Below, one piece after another: positions 1-8,607 of a stretch of 64,000 nt of DNA. Position numbers and translations under genes: made by a program. Source of the DNA: Verrucomicrobiota bacterium. GTDB taxonomy: Bacteria; Verrucomicrobiota; Verrucomicrobiia; Limisphaerales; PALSA-1396. The first letter of the stretch is position 1. Each line of letters begins with the position of its first letter. The DNA is taken from the NCBI GenBank assembly GCA_016200005.1, contig JACQFP010000078.1, forward strand, positions 81,229 through 145,228, read 5' to 3'. The notes beneath the pieces were generated by a model. The model was not told the DNA's origin. It saw only the letters and a list, made by a program, of their open reading frames with translations, and did not search any database.

Positions 1-1
1 A

Positions 2-433
2 TTCAAGTATTTCACTTCCGCCGATCTCACGCAGTGGACGCGGGTGCCGGACGCGATTTATGGACGCGACAAATACGTCGGCGGCCCGGCGCTCTACTTC
101 GAGGGCGACTGGTATTACACGCTCTATCTCGAAAGTCTCGGCAGCGGCAAGTACGAGACCCGCATCACCCGCTCACACGATTTGCGCCGGTGGCAGGACG
201 CGCCGGCGGGCCAGCCGTTCGTGACGTTCAACGCCACCAACTCCGTCCACCCGTTGCGCCCCGCCCACATTCGCGAGAAAAACGCGAGCGACGCCGAAGT
301 GGTTTATTGGAAAGGCCAGACGCTCGTGTATTTCACCGGTGGCGATCAGCAACTGGCCGGCGACCTCCAGGTTGCCGATTACCCCGGCACGCCGCGCGAG
401 TTGTTTGAATATTTCTTCAAGCCGGATAGATAG
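2..433 (+). CDS. GH43-like glycosidase, C-terminal part (5' end outside window)
   Basis: The frame is open from the first bases of the window, so the gene starts upstream and only about 143 C-terminal residues are visible. The repeated blade-like pattern (YFTSADLTQW early, then GGPALYFEGDWYYTLYLES, then ITRSHDLRRWQ) is typical of five-bladed beta-propeller glycosidases of the GH43/GH32/GH117 kind, where aromatic W/Y residues line the blades. The catalytic residues would lie partly upstream, so substrate cannot be read. The stop is 12 nt before the start of a sodium:solute symporter on the same strand, which suggests co-transcription and a role in taking up the sugar released. It could also be a non-catalytic propeller protein. 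Confidence 0.6.
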   Translation, partial: FKYFTSADLTQWTRVPDAIYGRDKYVGGPALYFEGDWYYTLYLESLGSGKYETRITRSHDLRRWQDAPAGQPFVTFNATNSVHPLRPAHIREKNASDAEVVYWKGQTLVYFTGGDQQLAGDLQVADYPGTPRELFEYFFKPDR

Positions 434-445
434 AATCGAACTGTC

Positions 446-2077
446 ATGACCACCCCGTCCACTCTGCTGGCGCTGGCGGCCATTCATCCCGTTGACCTGG
501 CGGTGATCGCCAGCTACATGGTGGCGATCACGGCGATCGGCATCCTGGCGTCGCGCAAGCAAGCGCGCACGAGCAGCGGCTACTTTCTCGCCGCGCGTTC
601 GCTGGGCTGGCCGATGATCGGCGCGGCGCTCTTCGCCACCAACATTTCCACGGTGCATCTCGTCGGCCTGGCCTCGGCCGGCTACAGCGATGGCCTCGTG
701 ATCGGCAACTTCGAGTGGATGGCGACGTTCTGCCTCATTCTGTTGGGGCTGGTGTTTGCGCCGTTCTACTTTCGCAACGGCATCTCGACGCTGCCGGAAT
801 TTCTGGAGCGCCGCTACAGTCCTGGCTCACGCGCGTTTCTGGCGTTCATGGCGGTGGTGGCGGCGCTGTTCATCCACATCGGTGTGAGCCTCTACGCCGG
901 GGCGAGGATTTTTGAGCAGTTCTTTCAGATCAACGTGTATTGGTCCATCTTGATCATCTCCGCCCTGACTGCGCTTTACACGGTGGTGGGCGGGTTGAAG
1001 GCCGTGGTGGTCACCGAGGCGATCCAGACCGTGTTGCTGCTGTTGGGCGCTGTGCTTGTGACAGGGTTCGCGCTCGCGGCCTTGCCGGAAAAAGGCATTC
1101 ACTCGCACGCCGACTTCGTGGCCGCCCTCAAGCTGGGGCAGATGAAGATGCTGCATCCCGACGGTGATCTCTCGTGGTATGCCGTGTTGCTCGGCTACCC
1201 GGTGTTGGGCATCTGGTATTGGTGCGCCGACCAGACGATCGTGCAACGCGTGCTGGGCGCGCGCAGTCAGACCGACGCCCAACTCGGCCCGCTCTTCGCC
1301 GGCTTTATCAAAATCCTGCCCGTGTTCACCATGGTGTTGCCGGGTGTGGTCGGTTACGTGCTGTTCAAGGACAAAATCGGCGACACGCCCGACCAGACGC
1401 TGCCGGTGCTGATTGACCAACTCATCCCCACCGGCCTGAAGGGTTTGATCGCCGCGGGTCTGCTGGCGGCGTTGATGAGCACCGTGGCCGGCGCATTGAA
1501 CAGCACCAGCACGCTCGTGAGCATTGATATCGTGAAGCGCCTCCGGCCCGCGACGCCCGATGCGACGCTCGTGAAGATCGGCCGCATCACTGCCTGTGTG
1601 GTCATGCTGCTGGCGATTGGCTGGTCCACGCAGGGCGAGAAGTTCGGCGGCATTTTCAAGGGCCTGAACGCGATGATCGCCTGCCTCGCGCCGCCCATCA
1701 CGACGGTGTTTTTGTGGGGCGTATTTTGGCCGCGCGGGACGGCGCGCGCCTCGCTCGTGACGCTGATTGCGGGATTCATCATTGGGGCCGTGGTGTTCGT
1801 GCTAGATTTTCCGGCGTTCGGTTTTCGGTTGTTCACGACGAAGCTGGGCCTGCCGTTCATGTTGCAGGCGTGGTGGCTGTTTTGTCTCTGTTCGGTTGTG
1901 TTCGTGATCACCAGCCTGTTGACGCGACCGCCAACGGAGGCGCAGACGAGGAATCTTTGCTGGCCAAATCCACTGGCCGCGCTGCGGGCTCAACAGTTCG
2001 CCGGGAGCCGTGATCCGCGCCTGGCGGCCGTCGTACTGTTCGTCACGATGATTGTGCTCTACGCGCTGTTCGCGTGA
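446..2077 (+). CDS. Sodium:solute symporter (SSS family)
   Basis: A 543-residue, strongly hydrophobic protein with roughly 13 membrane-spanning segments, the usual size and topology of the SSS/SGLT family. An early segment contains the family-like stretch SGYFLAARSLGWPMIGAALF, followed by ATNISTVHLVGLASAGY, and a later GLIAAGLLAALMSTVAGALN matches the conserved region around TM8-9 of SSS transporters, which lies near the Na2 site. It follows the propeller glycosidase by 12 nt on the same strand, so a sugar or sugar-acid substrate is likely by context, not by sequence. Start ATG at 446 is the first in frame. Family assignment is firm; substrate is unknown. Confidence 0.88.
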   Translation: MTTPSTLLALAAIHPVDLAVIASYMVAITAIGILASRKQARTSSGYFLAARSLGWPMIGAALFATNISTVHLVGLASAGYSDGLVIGNFEWMATFCLILLGLVFAPFYFRNGISTLPEFLERRYSPGSRAFLAFMAVVAALFIHIGVSLYAGARIFEQFFQINVYWSILIISALTALYTVVGGLKAVVVTEAIQTVLLLLGAVLVTGFALAALPEKGIHSHADFVAALKLGQMKMLHPDGDLSWYAVLLGYPVLGIWYWCADQTIVQRVLGARSQTDAQLGPLFAGFIKILPVFTMVLPGVVGYVLFKDKIGDTPDQTLPVLIDQLIPTGLKGLIAAGLLAALMSTVAGALNSTSTLVSIDIVKRLRPATPDATLVKIGRITACVVMLLAIGWSTQGEKFGGIFKGLNAMIACLAPPITTVFLWGVFWPRGTARASLVTLIAGFIIGAVVFVLDFPAFGFRLFTTKLGLPFMLQAWWLFCLCSVVFVITSLLTRPPTEAQTRNLCWPNPLAALRAQQFAGSRDPRLAAVVLFVTMIVLYALFA

Positions 2078-2921
2078 AGTGCGCGGCAGGGGATTCTTGC
2101 AAAGCCAGTTCGCACTTTCCCTCCAGGAGCGGCAGCGATGGCGAATCCACCGCGCTCCGGGAGGGTGGCGGTTGCGCTTGGGACACGCCGATTCTGGTTG
2201 GACAAAGTTTCAACCAAGCGCCCAGGCAGTGCAACGCAGGTCAAGTGCTCCATCGTTGACTGGAACTTCAGTACGCGCGCTTCCTTTCGCCAGACGGGTG
2301 GCGATTCCGCGTTTGAGTTTCAGGTTGGTTTCCGATTTGGCCATTCAGATTTCGGCATTCCGCCCGGCGGTGCCAGCCAAAAAACCGATCCTCGTTGCAG
2401 CAGCATTGCTTTGGAGAAGGCAGCTTGTTCTGCAACCGGTCATCAGCGAACGTAGCCAAGCGTCGAACCTCCAGGCAGCTCAGGCCGGGGCGACGTGTTC
2501 CCGACGCGCTGCCGCGGGTGAAAAAATCACTGGCAATCCCTGTCGAATCCTCTTCCCCGCCGCGCAACGTCAGGACTCTCCGCCCATCAATTCGCGCCGC
2601 CACGCAGCGGTTCCAGTTCAGCATAAACATTTTCCCTTTCAAGTGGGAGTGGATGGATCTCAGATGATGACAACACGAAATTTGGAGAAGTCGTCAACGC
2701 AAGAACGTCCGGTCAAGAATGGGCAAGCAAGAAAAGACAAGTGCGTTGTCGAGTTTGATGGGATGGATCTAATGGCGCCGTTCTATGACAACCAGAAGGC
2801 GCCAAGTCGCCGCTAAAGAAAGGAAATTTCCGAACTGCCTCGTTCCGGCTTAACGGCGCACGACGACTGAGCTATTCCGCGAGAAAAGAAATCCTCCTCT
2901 TCTCGAAAAAAGCGCCCGGCG
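2078..2921. other. Gene-free stretch of about 840 bp
   Basis: I see no recognisable gene here. Open frames exist on both strands, the longest about 250 codons, but their translations are rich in Arg, Ser and Gln, overlap each other in several frames and show no domain motif. No tRNA cloverleaf was apparent. It lies between the end of the symporter and the stop of rpsR, which is on the opposite strand, so it should hold two transcription ends; no clear hairpin-plus-T terminator was found by eye. Confidence 0.5.
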
Positions 2922-3188
2922 CTATTTCATCAACAGCATTTGCCGGGCGCGCTTGATGGAACGATTGAGCTGGCGTTGATAGTGGGCGGGCAGACCCGTG
3001 TATTTGCGGGGCAAAATCCGCCCCTGGTCGGTCACAAATTGTTTGAGCAAATTAACGTTCTTGAAGTCCAGCGCATCCACCGTGAAATCGATTTTCGGCT
3101 TCGGACGCTGGATCCGCATTTCGGACATTCCGGTCCTTCCACGCGCGCCGCGATTGTCGGTTTTTTCCTTGTTGGTTTTGCGGGGCAT
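2922..3188 (-). CDS. rpsR: 30S ribosomal protein bS18
   Basis: An 88-residue basic protein with the bS18 signature: an aromatic-poor N-terminal tail, then FKNVNLLKQFVTDQGRILPR and KYTGLPAHYQRQLNRSIKRA. It binds the platform of the small subunit next to bS6. It is the last gene of a three-gene minus-strand unit, starting 5 nt after the stop of rpmG. Pairing of bS18 and bL33 genes occurs in several phyla; the paired bS6 (rpsF) gene usually beside rpsR is absent here. Only a Cys-free form is present, so no zinc-binding type is implied. Confidence 0.95.
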   Translation of the reverse strand: MPRKTNKEKTDNRGARGRTGMSEMRIQRPKPKIDFTVDALDFKNVNLLKQFVTDQGRILPRKYTGLPAHYQRQLNRSIKRARQMLLMK

Positions 3189-3193
3189 AAAAG

Positions 3194-3361
3194 TTATTTG
3201 ATTTCGCGGTGGACCGTGTGGCGGCGGAGGAAAGGATTATACTTCTTGATCTCCAGTTTTTCGGTCTGCAACTTTTTGTTGCGCGTGGTCATGTAACGGG
3301 AGGGCGATTTGCCTTCCTTGCGCGCCTCCGTGCATTCGATCGTGATGATTTCGCGGGGCAT
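3194..3361 (-). CDS. rpmG: 50S ribosomal protein bL33
   Basis: A 55-codon gene. Reading the minus strand from ATG at 3361 gives [20 protein letters not shown], then [35 protein letters not shown] and stop at 3194. This is the bL33 pattern, with ECTEAR, SRYxTTxNK and the C-terminal KYNPxLRxHxxxxE. Only one cysteine is present, so it is the Cys-lacking (zinc-independent) form. It begins 3 nt after the stop of the DksA-like gene and ends 5 nt before rpsR, which indicates one operon. Confidence 0.95.
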   Translation of the reverse strand: MPREIITIECTEARKEGKSPSRYMTTRNKKLQTEKLEIKKYNPFLRRHTVHREIK

Positions 3362-3364
3362 GGA

Positions 3365-4030
3365 TTATTCCTTTTCCTTGGCTGGTTTTTCCTCGGCCTC
3401 TTCCTCTTCCTCAACTTCCACCACCCCGGTGCTGTCCACCGAACCGAGACTGCCGAGACGCCTTTGACGCAAGGCGCCTTCCCGTTCCAGTTGGGCTTGG
3501 GCCTCCACCGTGAAGCGCGCCCAGGGAATCGCCGACAAACGCGCCTTGGGAATGTGTTTGCCGGTCAGTTCGCAAACGCCGTACGTGTTCTTCTGAATCC
3601 GCTTCAGTGCCTCTTCGATTTCATAAATGGCATCCTGGTCGGCGGAGAGCAGGCTCAACGCAAAATCGCGGTCAAAATTGTCCGTGCCCGAGTCGGCCAT
3701 GTGCAGACTGTAGCCAGCCATTTCCTGCGCCGATTCCTCAGCCAGTCCGTCCATCTGGCGGCGCAACTGGTCCCGCAGTTCCAGCAAGTGCATGTAGTAC
3801 TTGGCCCACTCCGGCTTGATCTTCACTTCGCCATTTTTCTTGACGGCCTTGGCCGTCCGAAAGCCAAGAATTGCCGCCGCGGTGGCGGGCTGCGGGTTGG
3901 CAGCCGCTTTCGCCGGACGATGCGGCTTGTGCGCGCCGGAACTTTTCTTTTCGATATTTTTCTTTGTTGTCACAACTCGATTAACACTTTTCCCCGGTTC
4001 AAATTTGATTACTTCGACCGAAATGGACAT
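3365..4030 (-). CDS. DksA/TraR-like protein with a degenerate zinc finger
   Basis: A 221-residue protein. A basic Ala/Lys-rich N-terminal tail (about residues 1-70) precedes a helical region with the DksA/TraR-type stretch GTDNFDRDFALSLLSADQDA and then EIEEALKRIQKNTYGVCELT, ending with a Glu-rich acidic tail. Family members act in the RNA polymerase secondary channel or as small zinc-finger regulators. The usual four finger cysteines (CxxC-x17-CxxC) are reduced to one: YGVCELTGKHIPKARL is followed by WARFTVEAQ where a second CxxC would be. A zinc-free fold, as in some DksA2-type proteins, is therefore likely. First gene of an operon with rpmG and rpsR. An alternative start a few codons in cannot be excluded. 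Confidence 0.8.
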   Translation of the reverse strand: MSISVEVIKFEPGKSVNRVVTTKKNIEKKSSGAHKPHRPAKAAANPQPATAAAILGFRTAKAVKKNGEVKIKPEWAKYYMHLLELRDQLRRQMDGLAEESAQEMAGYSLHMADSGTDNFDRDFALSLLSADQDAIYEIEEALKRIQKNTYGVCELTGKHIPKARLSAIPWARFTVEAQAQLEREGALRQRRLGSLGSVDSTGVVEVEEEEEAEEKPAKEKE

Positions 4031-4173
4031 CTCGCATCCATTCGAGAGTGCGCGAATGTAACAAAGGAAAACAAATACGCCACAACAATTTTAAAGAATT
4101 TTTGGGAAGGAGAAACACACCGTCCCGGCGGCCGTCGAGACTCGCAACCAACCGCTGCATCAAACCCGACCGG

Positions 4174-4941
4174 CTATCCTTTTTCGATACAGGCGTAGGC
4201 GTTGTGACTGTGGATGCTTTCATGGTTTTCCGCCTCCACTTTATACCAGGTCACGTCGGGATGCGTGTTGAGCTTGAGCACGACGTTGCGCACCAGGTCC
4301 TCCACAAACACAGGGTTGTCATAGGCCCGTTCGGTGACAAACTTCTCATCCTGACGCTTGAGCAACGAATACAGCTCGGAACTGGCCGAACTTTCCACCA
4401 GCGCGATCAAATCCTCAATCCAGATGGCTTTCTTGGACCGGATTTGCACGGTTACTTCGCCGCGCTGGTTGTGTGCGCCGCGAGCACTGATCGCCTTGGA
4501 ACAGGGACACAGCGTGGTTACGGCCGTTTTCACCGTCAGCACAAAATCAATTTCTTTCCCGCACGCCGTCGCATCGAACCGCGCGGTGTAATCCATCACG
4601 CTCTCCATGCCGCTGACCGGGGCTTTCTTGACCAGAAAAAACGGGAACTCCATTTCCAGATGGGCCGTCGCAGATTTCAATTTCTTCTGCATGGCGTAAA
4701 GAATGTCCTCGATGTTCTCCACGTGCACCACGCTACCGTGGGCGTTGAGCACTTCGATGAACCGGCTCATGTGCGTCCCTTTGAACTCCTTGGGCAAATC
4801 CACATACATGCCGATGGTGGCGATGGTGTTCTGCAACACGCGCGCCTTGTCCCGGATTTGAATGGGAAAGCGCAAGCCCCGCACGCCCACCTTGTCAACC
4901 GGCAATTCGCGGTGATCGCGCTCGTTCTGCTTATCCTGCAT
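4174..4941 (-). CDS. folE2: GTP cyclohydrolase I type 2 (FolE2)
   Basis: About 255 residues. FolE2 converts GTP to dihydroneopterin triphosphate, the first step of folate (and queuosine-type) synthesis, and is the metal-flexible alternative to zinc-dependent FolE. The N-terminal RELPVDKVGVRGLRFPIQI, the GTHMSRFIEVL block and the catalytic-cysteine motif TTLCPCSKAIS are all present, as is the C-terminal FVEDLVRNVVLKLN with a Cys/His-containing tail. I chose ATG 4941 because homologues start close to this point. The frame stays open to an ATG at 5010, adding 23 Arg/Ser-rich residues, and this cannot be ruled out. No neighbour from folate synthesis is seen. Confidence 0.9.
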   Translation of the reverse strand: MQDKQNERDHRELPVDKVGVRGLRFPIQIRDKARVLQNTIATIGMYVDLPKEFKGTHMSRFIEVLNAHGSVVHVENIEDILYAMQKKLKSATAHLEMEFPFFLVKKAPVSGMESVMDYTARFDATACGKEIDFVLTVKTAVTTLCPCSKAISARGAHNQRGEVTVQIRSKKAIWIEDLIALVESSASSELYSLLKRQDEKFVTERAYDNPVFVEDLVRNVVLKLNTHPDVTWYKVEAENHESIHSHNAYACIEKG

Positions 4942-5108
4942 CTTCAACTGCCCGTTTCCCTGCGCCCTGCTAAGGCGTGCCGGACTCGCTGACCTGGAGA
5001 TTCTTTGCATGTTCCCAAAATAGCAGTCGCCGTCGGTTTTGCAAAAGGATTCTCCCCGCTTTTTGACCGGGTTCGGTTCGCCTAATCCGGAATCATGCAG
5101 TTGAACAC

Positions 5109-5156
5109 TCCCCTCTCCCCGCCCCTCTCCCCATCCGATGGGGAGAGGGTGAGGGG
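5109..5156. repeat. CTCTCCC/GGGAGAG palindromic repeat
   Basis: The core is a perfect palindrome-type hairpin (CCCTCTCCCCATC / GATGGGGAGAGGG) with a GTGAGGGG tail. It lies just upstream of the exo/endonuclease/phosphatase-family gene. The same CTCTCCC...GGGAGAG core recurs at 31894, 32000, about 32500, 35816, 63508 and 63609. Confidence 0.8.
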
Positions 5157-5238
5157 TTCGTCGGTCTGCATCGTCACCGCTGATAATTGCCGCACTTGGC
5201 TTTTGACTTGGCGTCCTCGGAACTCTATTACCAGAACG

Positions 5239-6177
5239 ATGAATCCAATTTCACCTTTTTGGCGCGCGGCCATCGGCTTGGCTGCTGTGCTTTCATGCCT
5301 TTCGCTGAGCGCGGCGGAAACCATCCGTGTCGCCACCTACAACGTCGAAAATTATCTCGATCAACCGACGGCCTCGCGAACTCACTCGAAAACCGCCGAA
5401 GCCAAAGCGAAAATCCGCGAAGGCATCTGTGCATTGAAACCCGACGTGCTGGCGTTGCAAGAAATAGGCGGCCCAAGCGCCTTGCAGGAGTTGCGCGCAT
5501 CACTCAAGACCGATGGCTTGGACTTCCATTACTGGGAACACGTGACCGGCTTCGATACCAACATCCACGTGGCCGTGCTCAGCAAATTTCCGTTTACTGC
5601 GCGCCGTCCGCATACGAATGACAATTTCCTCTTGAGCGGGCGACGATTCCGCGTCAGTCGTGGCTTTGCGGAAGTGGATATCAAGGTGAATCCTAACTAT
5701 TCCTTCACGCTTATCACCGCCCATCTCAAGTCGCGCCGGCCGGTGCCGGAGGCCGACGAAGCCGAACTGCGTTTGGAAGAAGCGAAACTGCTCCGCGAAA
5801 ACATCGACGCCCGCCTGGCCGCCAATCCGAATGTGAACCTCATCGTCCTTGGCGACTTCAACGACAACTACAACAGCAAGGCGATTAAAACGGTGATTGG
5901 CCGGGGCAAAACTGCGCTGGTTGATACGCGGCCCGCCGAACGCAACGGTGACAACCAACCCAATCCGACCAACCCGCGCTATTCACCGCGCAACATTGGG
6001 TGGACTCATTATTACGGCATTGAAGACACATACAGTCGCATCGACTACATCATGCTCAGCCACGGCATGGCGCGGGAATGGGTGACGAACGAAACTTACG
6101 TGCTGACGATTCCGAATTGGGGTGTCGGCTCGGATCATCGACCGCTCGTGGCGACATTCGAGGCTGAGAACAAGTAG
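5239..6177 (+). CDS. Secreted endonuclease/exonuclease/phosphatase-family protein
   Basis: 312 residues from ATG 5239. A signal peptide (GLAAVLSCLSLSAAE) is followed directly by the EEP fold: IRVATYNVENYLDQ near the start, LALQEIGG carrying the catalytic Glu, LITAHLKSRRP, VLGDFNDNYNS with the Asp/Asn pair, and the terminal GVGSDHRPLVATF with the SDHRP motif. The full set of metal and catalytic residues is present, so it should hydrolyse phosphodiester or phosphomonoester bonds in the periplasm or outside the cell. The substrate (nucleic acid, phosphoinositide or sphingolipid) cannot be read. An upstream ATG at 5095 is in frame, but it would translate the palindromic repeat and bury the signal peptide, so it was rejected. 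Confidence 0.88.
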   Translation: MNPISPFWRAAIGLAAVLSCLSLSAAETIRVATYNVENYLDQPTASRTHSKTAEAKAKIREGICALKPDVLALQEIGGPSALQELRASLKTDGLDFHYWEHVTGFDTNIHVAVLSKFPFTARRPHTNDNFLLSGRRFRVSRGFAEVDIKVNPNYSFTLITAHLKSRRPVPEADEAELRLEEAKLLRENIDARLAANPNVNLIVLGDFNDNYNSKAIKTVIGRGKTALVDTRPAERNGDNQPNPTNPRYSPRNIGWTHYYGIEDTYSRIDYIMLSHGMAREWVTNETYVLTIPNWGVGSDHRPLVATFEAENK

Positions 6178-6324
6178 TGGATGGATTTGCAGCCTTTGCC
6201 GGTGGAGTGATCACTGCAAAAATTATCACGAGTCAGTCTCGACAATGAACTTCGCCGATAGCAGAGTTAAATGTATGAACCGAGATGGGCTACAAAGTTT
6301 CCAATTAACTTACTGGTCGTGCGC

Positions 6325-6714
6325 ATGTCCGACTTAATGTCATTCGACGGTCATGATGCCGAATTGAATGCGGCAATCGAAGAAGCACAGCGACGTTTGC
6401 CAGAGTTCCGCCGCGCCCTTCAAGAAGACGCCCGTCGCTTGATACCCACCATCGAGGGCGCTCTCGTGAAAGCTCGTTTCGAGAGCATTTGTACAGGATG
6501 TGCCGAACACCTTTGGATCGAAGATGCAGGTTTCGAGGGCAACAAAATCGTTGGCACCTTATCGAGTGTTCCCCAGGAGATCCCGGAAGTCAGCAAAGGC
6601 GACTGGGTGTCTGTTTCTTTCGAGTCGATCTCTGATTGGGTTTATCGTCAGGGCGGTCGGACCTTTGGAGGATTTACTGTGCGAGTCATGCAGAGACGCG
6701 GCCAGCAGTGGTAG
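6325..6714 (+). CDS. DUF2314 domain protein
   Basis: About 129 residues. The second half matches the DUF2314 pattern: ALVKARFES, a short acidic strand AEHLWIEDAGFEGN, GTLSSVPQEIPEVSKGD, then ISDWVYRQGGRTFGGFTVRV. DUF2314 proteins are small cytoplasmic beta-rich proteins of unknown function. The N-terminal part (about residues 1-45) is an amphipathic helix rich in Glu and Arg. The frame is open back to an ATG at 6271; ATG 6325 was taken because it begins a more usual N-terminus (MSDLMSFDGHDAEL). The gene stands alone, convergent with the kinase-like gene at 6774. Confidence 0.72.
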   Translation: MSDLMSFDGHDAELNAAIEEAQRRLPEFRRALQEDARRLIPTIEGALVKARFESICTGCAEHLWIEDAGFEGNKIVGTLSSVPQEIPEVSKGDWVSVSFESISDWVYRQGGRTFGGFTVRVMQRRGQQW

Positions 6715-6773
6715 CATCATGACCGTGCGCTTAACATCTGTTTAGGCCGCAAAACTCACGTCCGCTGCTGCCT

Positions 6774-7649
6774 TCACACATACAGCGCCGTTTTCAAATC
6801 ATGCATCAGCAGGCTCATGAACGGATAACGTTTGAGCGGGTCGTGCTCCAGACATTTCAAAACCACCTTCTCCAAGTTCGCCGGCAACTCGGGATTGTAT
6901 TGGCGCGGCACGACAAAGTCTGAGCGATCCAGTTGTTTGCGCAAAATTTCCGCCGGTGTTTCGCCGGCAAACGGTTTGTTGTTGGTCAGCAGTTCATAGG
7001 CGGCGACGCCAAAGGCGAAAATATCCACTCGATGATCGATAGGCTGCCGTTGCAATTGTTCCGGTGCCATGTAGGCCGGTGTGCCAGGATTCTTGGACAT
7101 CTTCTTCGGCTCCTTGGGAATTGGCTTGGCGAGATCGAAATCAACCAATCGCACCGTGGCGTTGCGCGTGATGAGCACGTTCTCCGGTTTGAAATCGAGG
7201 TGCATGAAGCCGCTGTCATGCACGTGCTCCAGTCCCACCGCCATGTCGATCAATATTTGCGCGACGTTTTCCAACAGCACAGGATCGTGGTTCGCATAAA
7301 GCTCCTTCAGGTTCGCCCCTTCCACGTATTCCATGAGCAGGTAGGGCGTGCCTTCAATCTTGCCGTGCTCGAAATAACCGATCACGCGATCGTGGTTGTG
7401 GATTTTGGAGAGAACTTCGCAACCGCGCAGAAATCGTTTCCGCGCCAGAAAATTAAAGCGCAACCGGTGATGCAGCCGGCGGAGCGCGAACGCTTTTCCC
7501 TTCGAGTCGGTGGCCAGCCAGATGTCCGCCATGCCGCCGCTGTTGATCAGTTCCTGCAAATAGAACCGGCCAAAGGGTCCGGGTTGAGGCGATGCGGCGG
7601 ATTCGATTTCACTCATTGCGTTGATCGACATGGCGCGTTTATGTAACAC
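6774..7649 (-). CDS. Soluble Ser/Thr protein kinase-like protein with altered motifs
   Basis: 291 residues covering one Hanks-type kinase domain and nothing more: no membrane segment and no sensor domain. The glycine loop is NSGGMADIW. The beta-3 lysine motif (normally VAxK) reads FALRRL, so the invariant Lys appears to be Arg. The catalytic loop is HLDFKPENVL, so HRD is HLD but the catalytic Asp and Asn remain. The DFG motif is VDFDLAKP, so Gly is Asp. The activation segment ends GTPAYMAPEQL as usual. Activity is uncertain: the Asp residues are kept, the Lys is not. The start is GTG 7649, with AGGTGG about 9 nt upstream; ATGs at 7631 and 7616 are alternatives. Confidence 0.82.
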   Translation of the reverse strand: MLHKRAMSINAMSEIESAASPQPGPFGRFYLQELINSGGMADIWLATDSKGKAFALRRLHHRLRFNFLARKRFLRGCEVLSKIHNHDRVIGYFEHGKIEGTPYLLMEYVEGANLKELYANHDPVLLENVAQILIDMAVGLEHVHDSGFMHLDFKPENVLITRNATVRLVDFDLAKPIPKEPKKMSKNPGTPAYMAPEQLQRQPIDHRVDIFAFGVAAYELLTNNKPFAGETPAEILRKQLDRSDFVVPRQYNPELPANLEKVVLKCLEHDPLKRYPFMSLLMHDLKTALYV

Positions 7650-7711
7650 GCCACCTGACCACCTGCCAATGGTTTATCTGTGGCACCGAATTCCAGCTTG
7701 GCGGATGGGCG

Positions 7712-8512
7712 GTGGATTTTTATGCTGCAGCGATGCGACCACTCCGATCGTTGACGAATGATTTTGCGTGGCGCAGTTTCTTAAAATCATGGCTTGATCC
7801 GGGTCTGCATTTCTTTTATCCTGAGGTCTGTCAAATATGTGGCGCGGGTCGCGCGACGCCGGCGGAAGGATATGTCTGCGCGCGTTGCTGGTCCGGCGCC
7901 GGGGGAGTACGTTTCATCAAACCGCCATTTTGTGAACGCTGTGGATTGCCCTACGAAGGCGACATCACAACGGCATTTGAATGCAGCAATTGCCGGGAGA
8001 TGGAACTGCATTTTCGCTCGGCGCGGTCGGCGGTGGTGGCGGGCGGGCTGGTCCTGGAGGTCATTCATCGTTACAAATATCAACGGGCGCTCTGGTTCGA
8101 ACCCTTTCTGGCCGATTTGCTGGCGCGTGAGGCAGAACCGGTGCTGCGCCAGGAGAAGTGGGACATGATTGTGCCGGTGCCATTGCATTCCGCAAAGAAA
8201 CGCGAGCGCGAATTCAACCAGGCCGAACGTCTGGCGGCGCGGTTCAGTGTCGCCACGCAGATTCCGGTGAACGATCGCCTGCTCAAACGGGTCGAACCCA
8301 CGCGAACGCAGACCCGGCTCACGCGCCCGCAACGCGCCGCCAACGTGCGAAAAGCTTTTGCGATGCGTGGAGGTCAGGAATTGCACGGAGAGAAGATTGT
8401 GTTGCTGGACGATGTGTTGACGACTGGCGCGACCACCAGCGCATGTGCGAAAGTCTTATTGGCCGCGGGCGCAGGCGAAGTTTGTGTCTGGACAGTCGCC
8501 CGCGGGTTGTAG
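7712..8512 (+). CDS. comF: ComF family phosphoribosyltransferase-like protein
   Basis: 266 residues. The N-terminal half carries the double zinc-finger of ComF proteins: FYPEVCQICG, YVCARCW, FCERCGLP and FECSNCRE, eight cysteines in four pairs. The C-terminal half is a type I phosphoribosyltransferase fold with VPVPLHSAKKREREFNQAE and the PRPP-binding loop IVLLDDVLTTGATTSA. ComF takes part in DNA uptake in competent bacteria and is linked to primosomal function; a related gntX copy is widespread in non-competent species. No other competence gene is near. Start GTG 7712 was used; ATG 7733 is possible. It lies 95 nt upstream of accD on the same strand. Confidence 0.9.
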   Translation: MDFYAAAMRPLRSLTNDFAWRSFLKSWLDPGLHFFYPEVCQICGAGRATPAEGYVCARCWSGAGGVRFIKPPFCERCGLPYEGDITTAFECSNCREMELHFRSARSAVVAGGLVLEVIHRYKYQRALWFEPFLADLLAREAEPVLRQEKWDMIVPVPLHSAKKREREFNQAERLAARFSVATQIPVNDRLLKRVEPTRTQTRLTRPQRAANVRKAFAMRGGQELHGEKIVLLDDVLTTGATTSACAKVLLAAGAGEVCVWTVARGL

Positions 8513-8607
8513 CATATTTGAAATGTCAGATTATTGAATTCCAAATGAATCTGGATCAGAGAAACGCCTTGGGCTCTCAACATTCGAATCTCGATTTCTT
8601 AAAGAGT

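Noticed and set aside
2052..2816. Open frame of about 254 codons in the gene-free stretch after the symporter
   Set aside because: It begins inside the symporter gene, its translation is Arg/Ser/Gln-rich without motif, and overlapping frames of similar length exist on both strands, as expected in GC-rich DNA.
3209..4198. Open frame of 329 codons on the plus strand
   Set aside because: Antisense to rpmG and the DksA-like gene; the translation reads as their complement, with Phe/Leu runs mirroring the Glu/Lys-rich tail.
8158..8607. N-terminal extension of accD by 150 codons
   Set aside because: It overlaps comF in another frame and carries no AccD similarity; ATG 8608 precedes the zinc ribbon at the distance usual for AccD proteins with an extended N-terminus.
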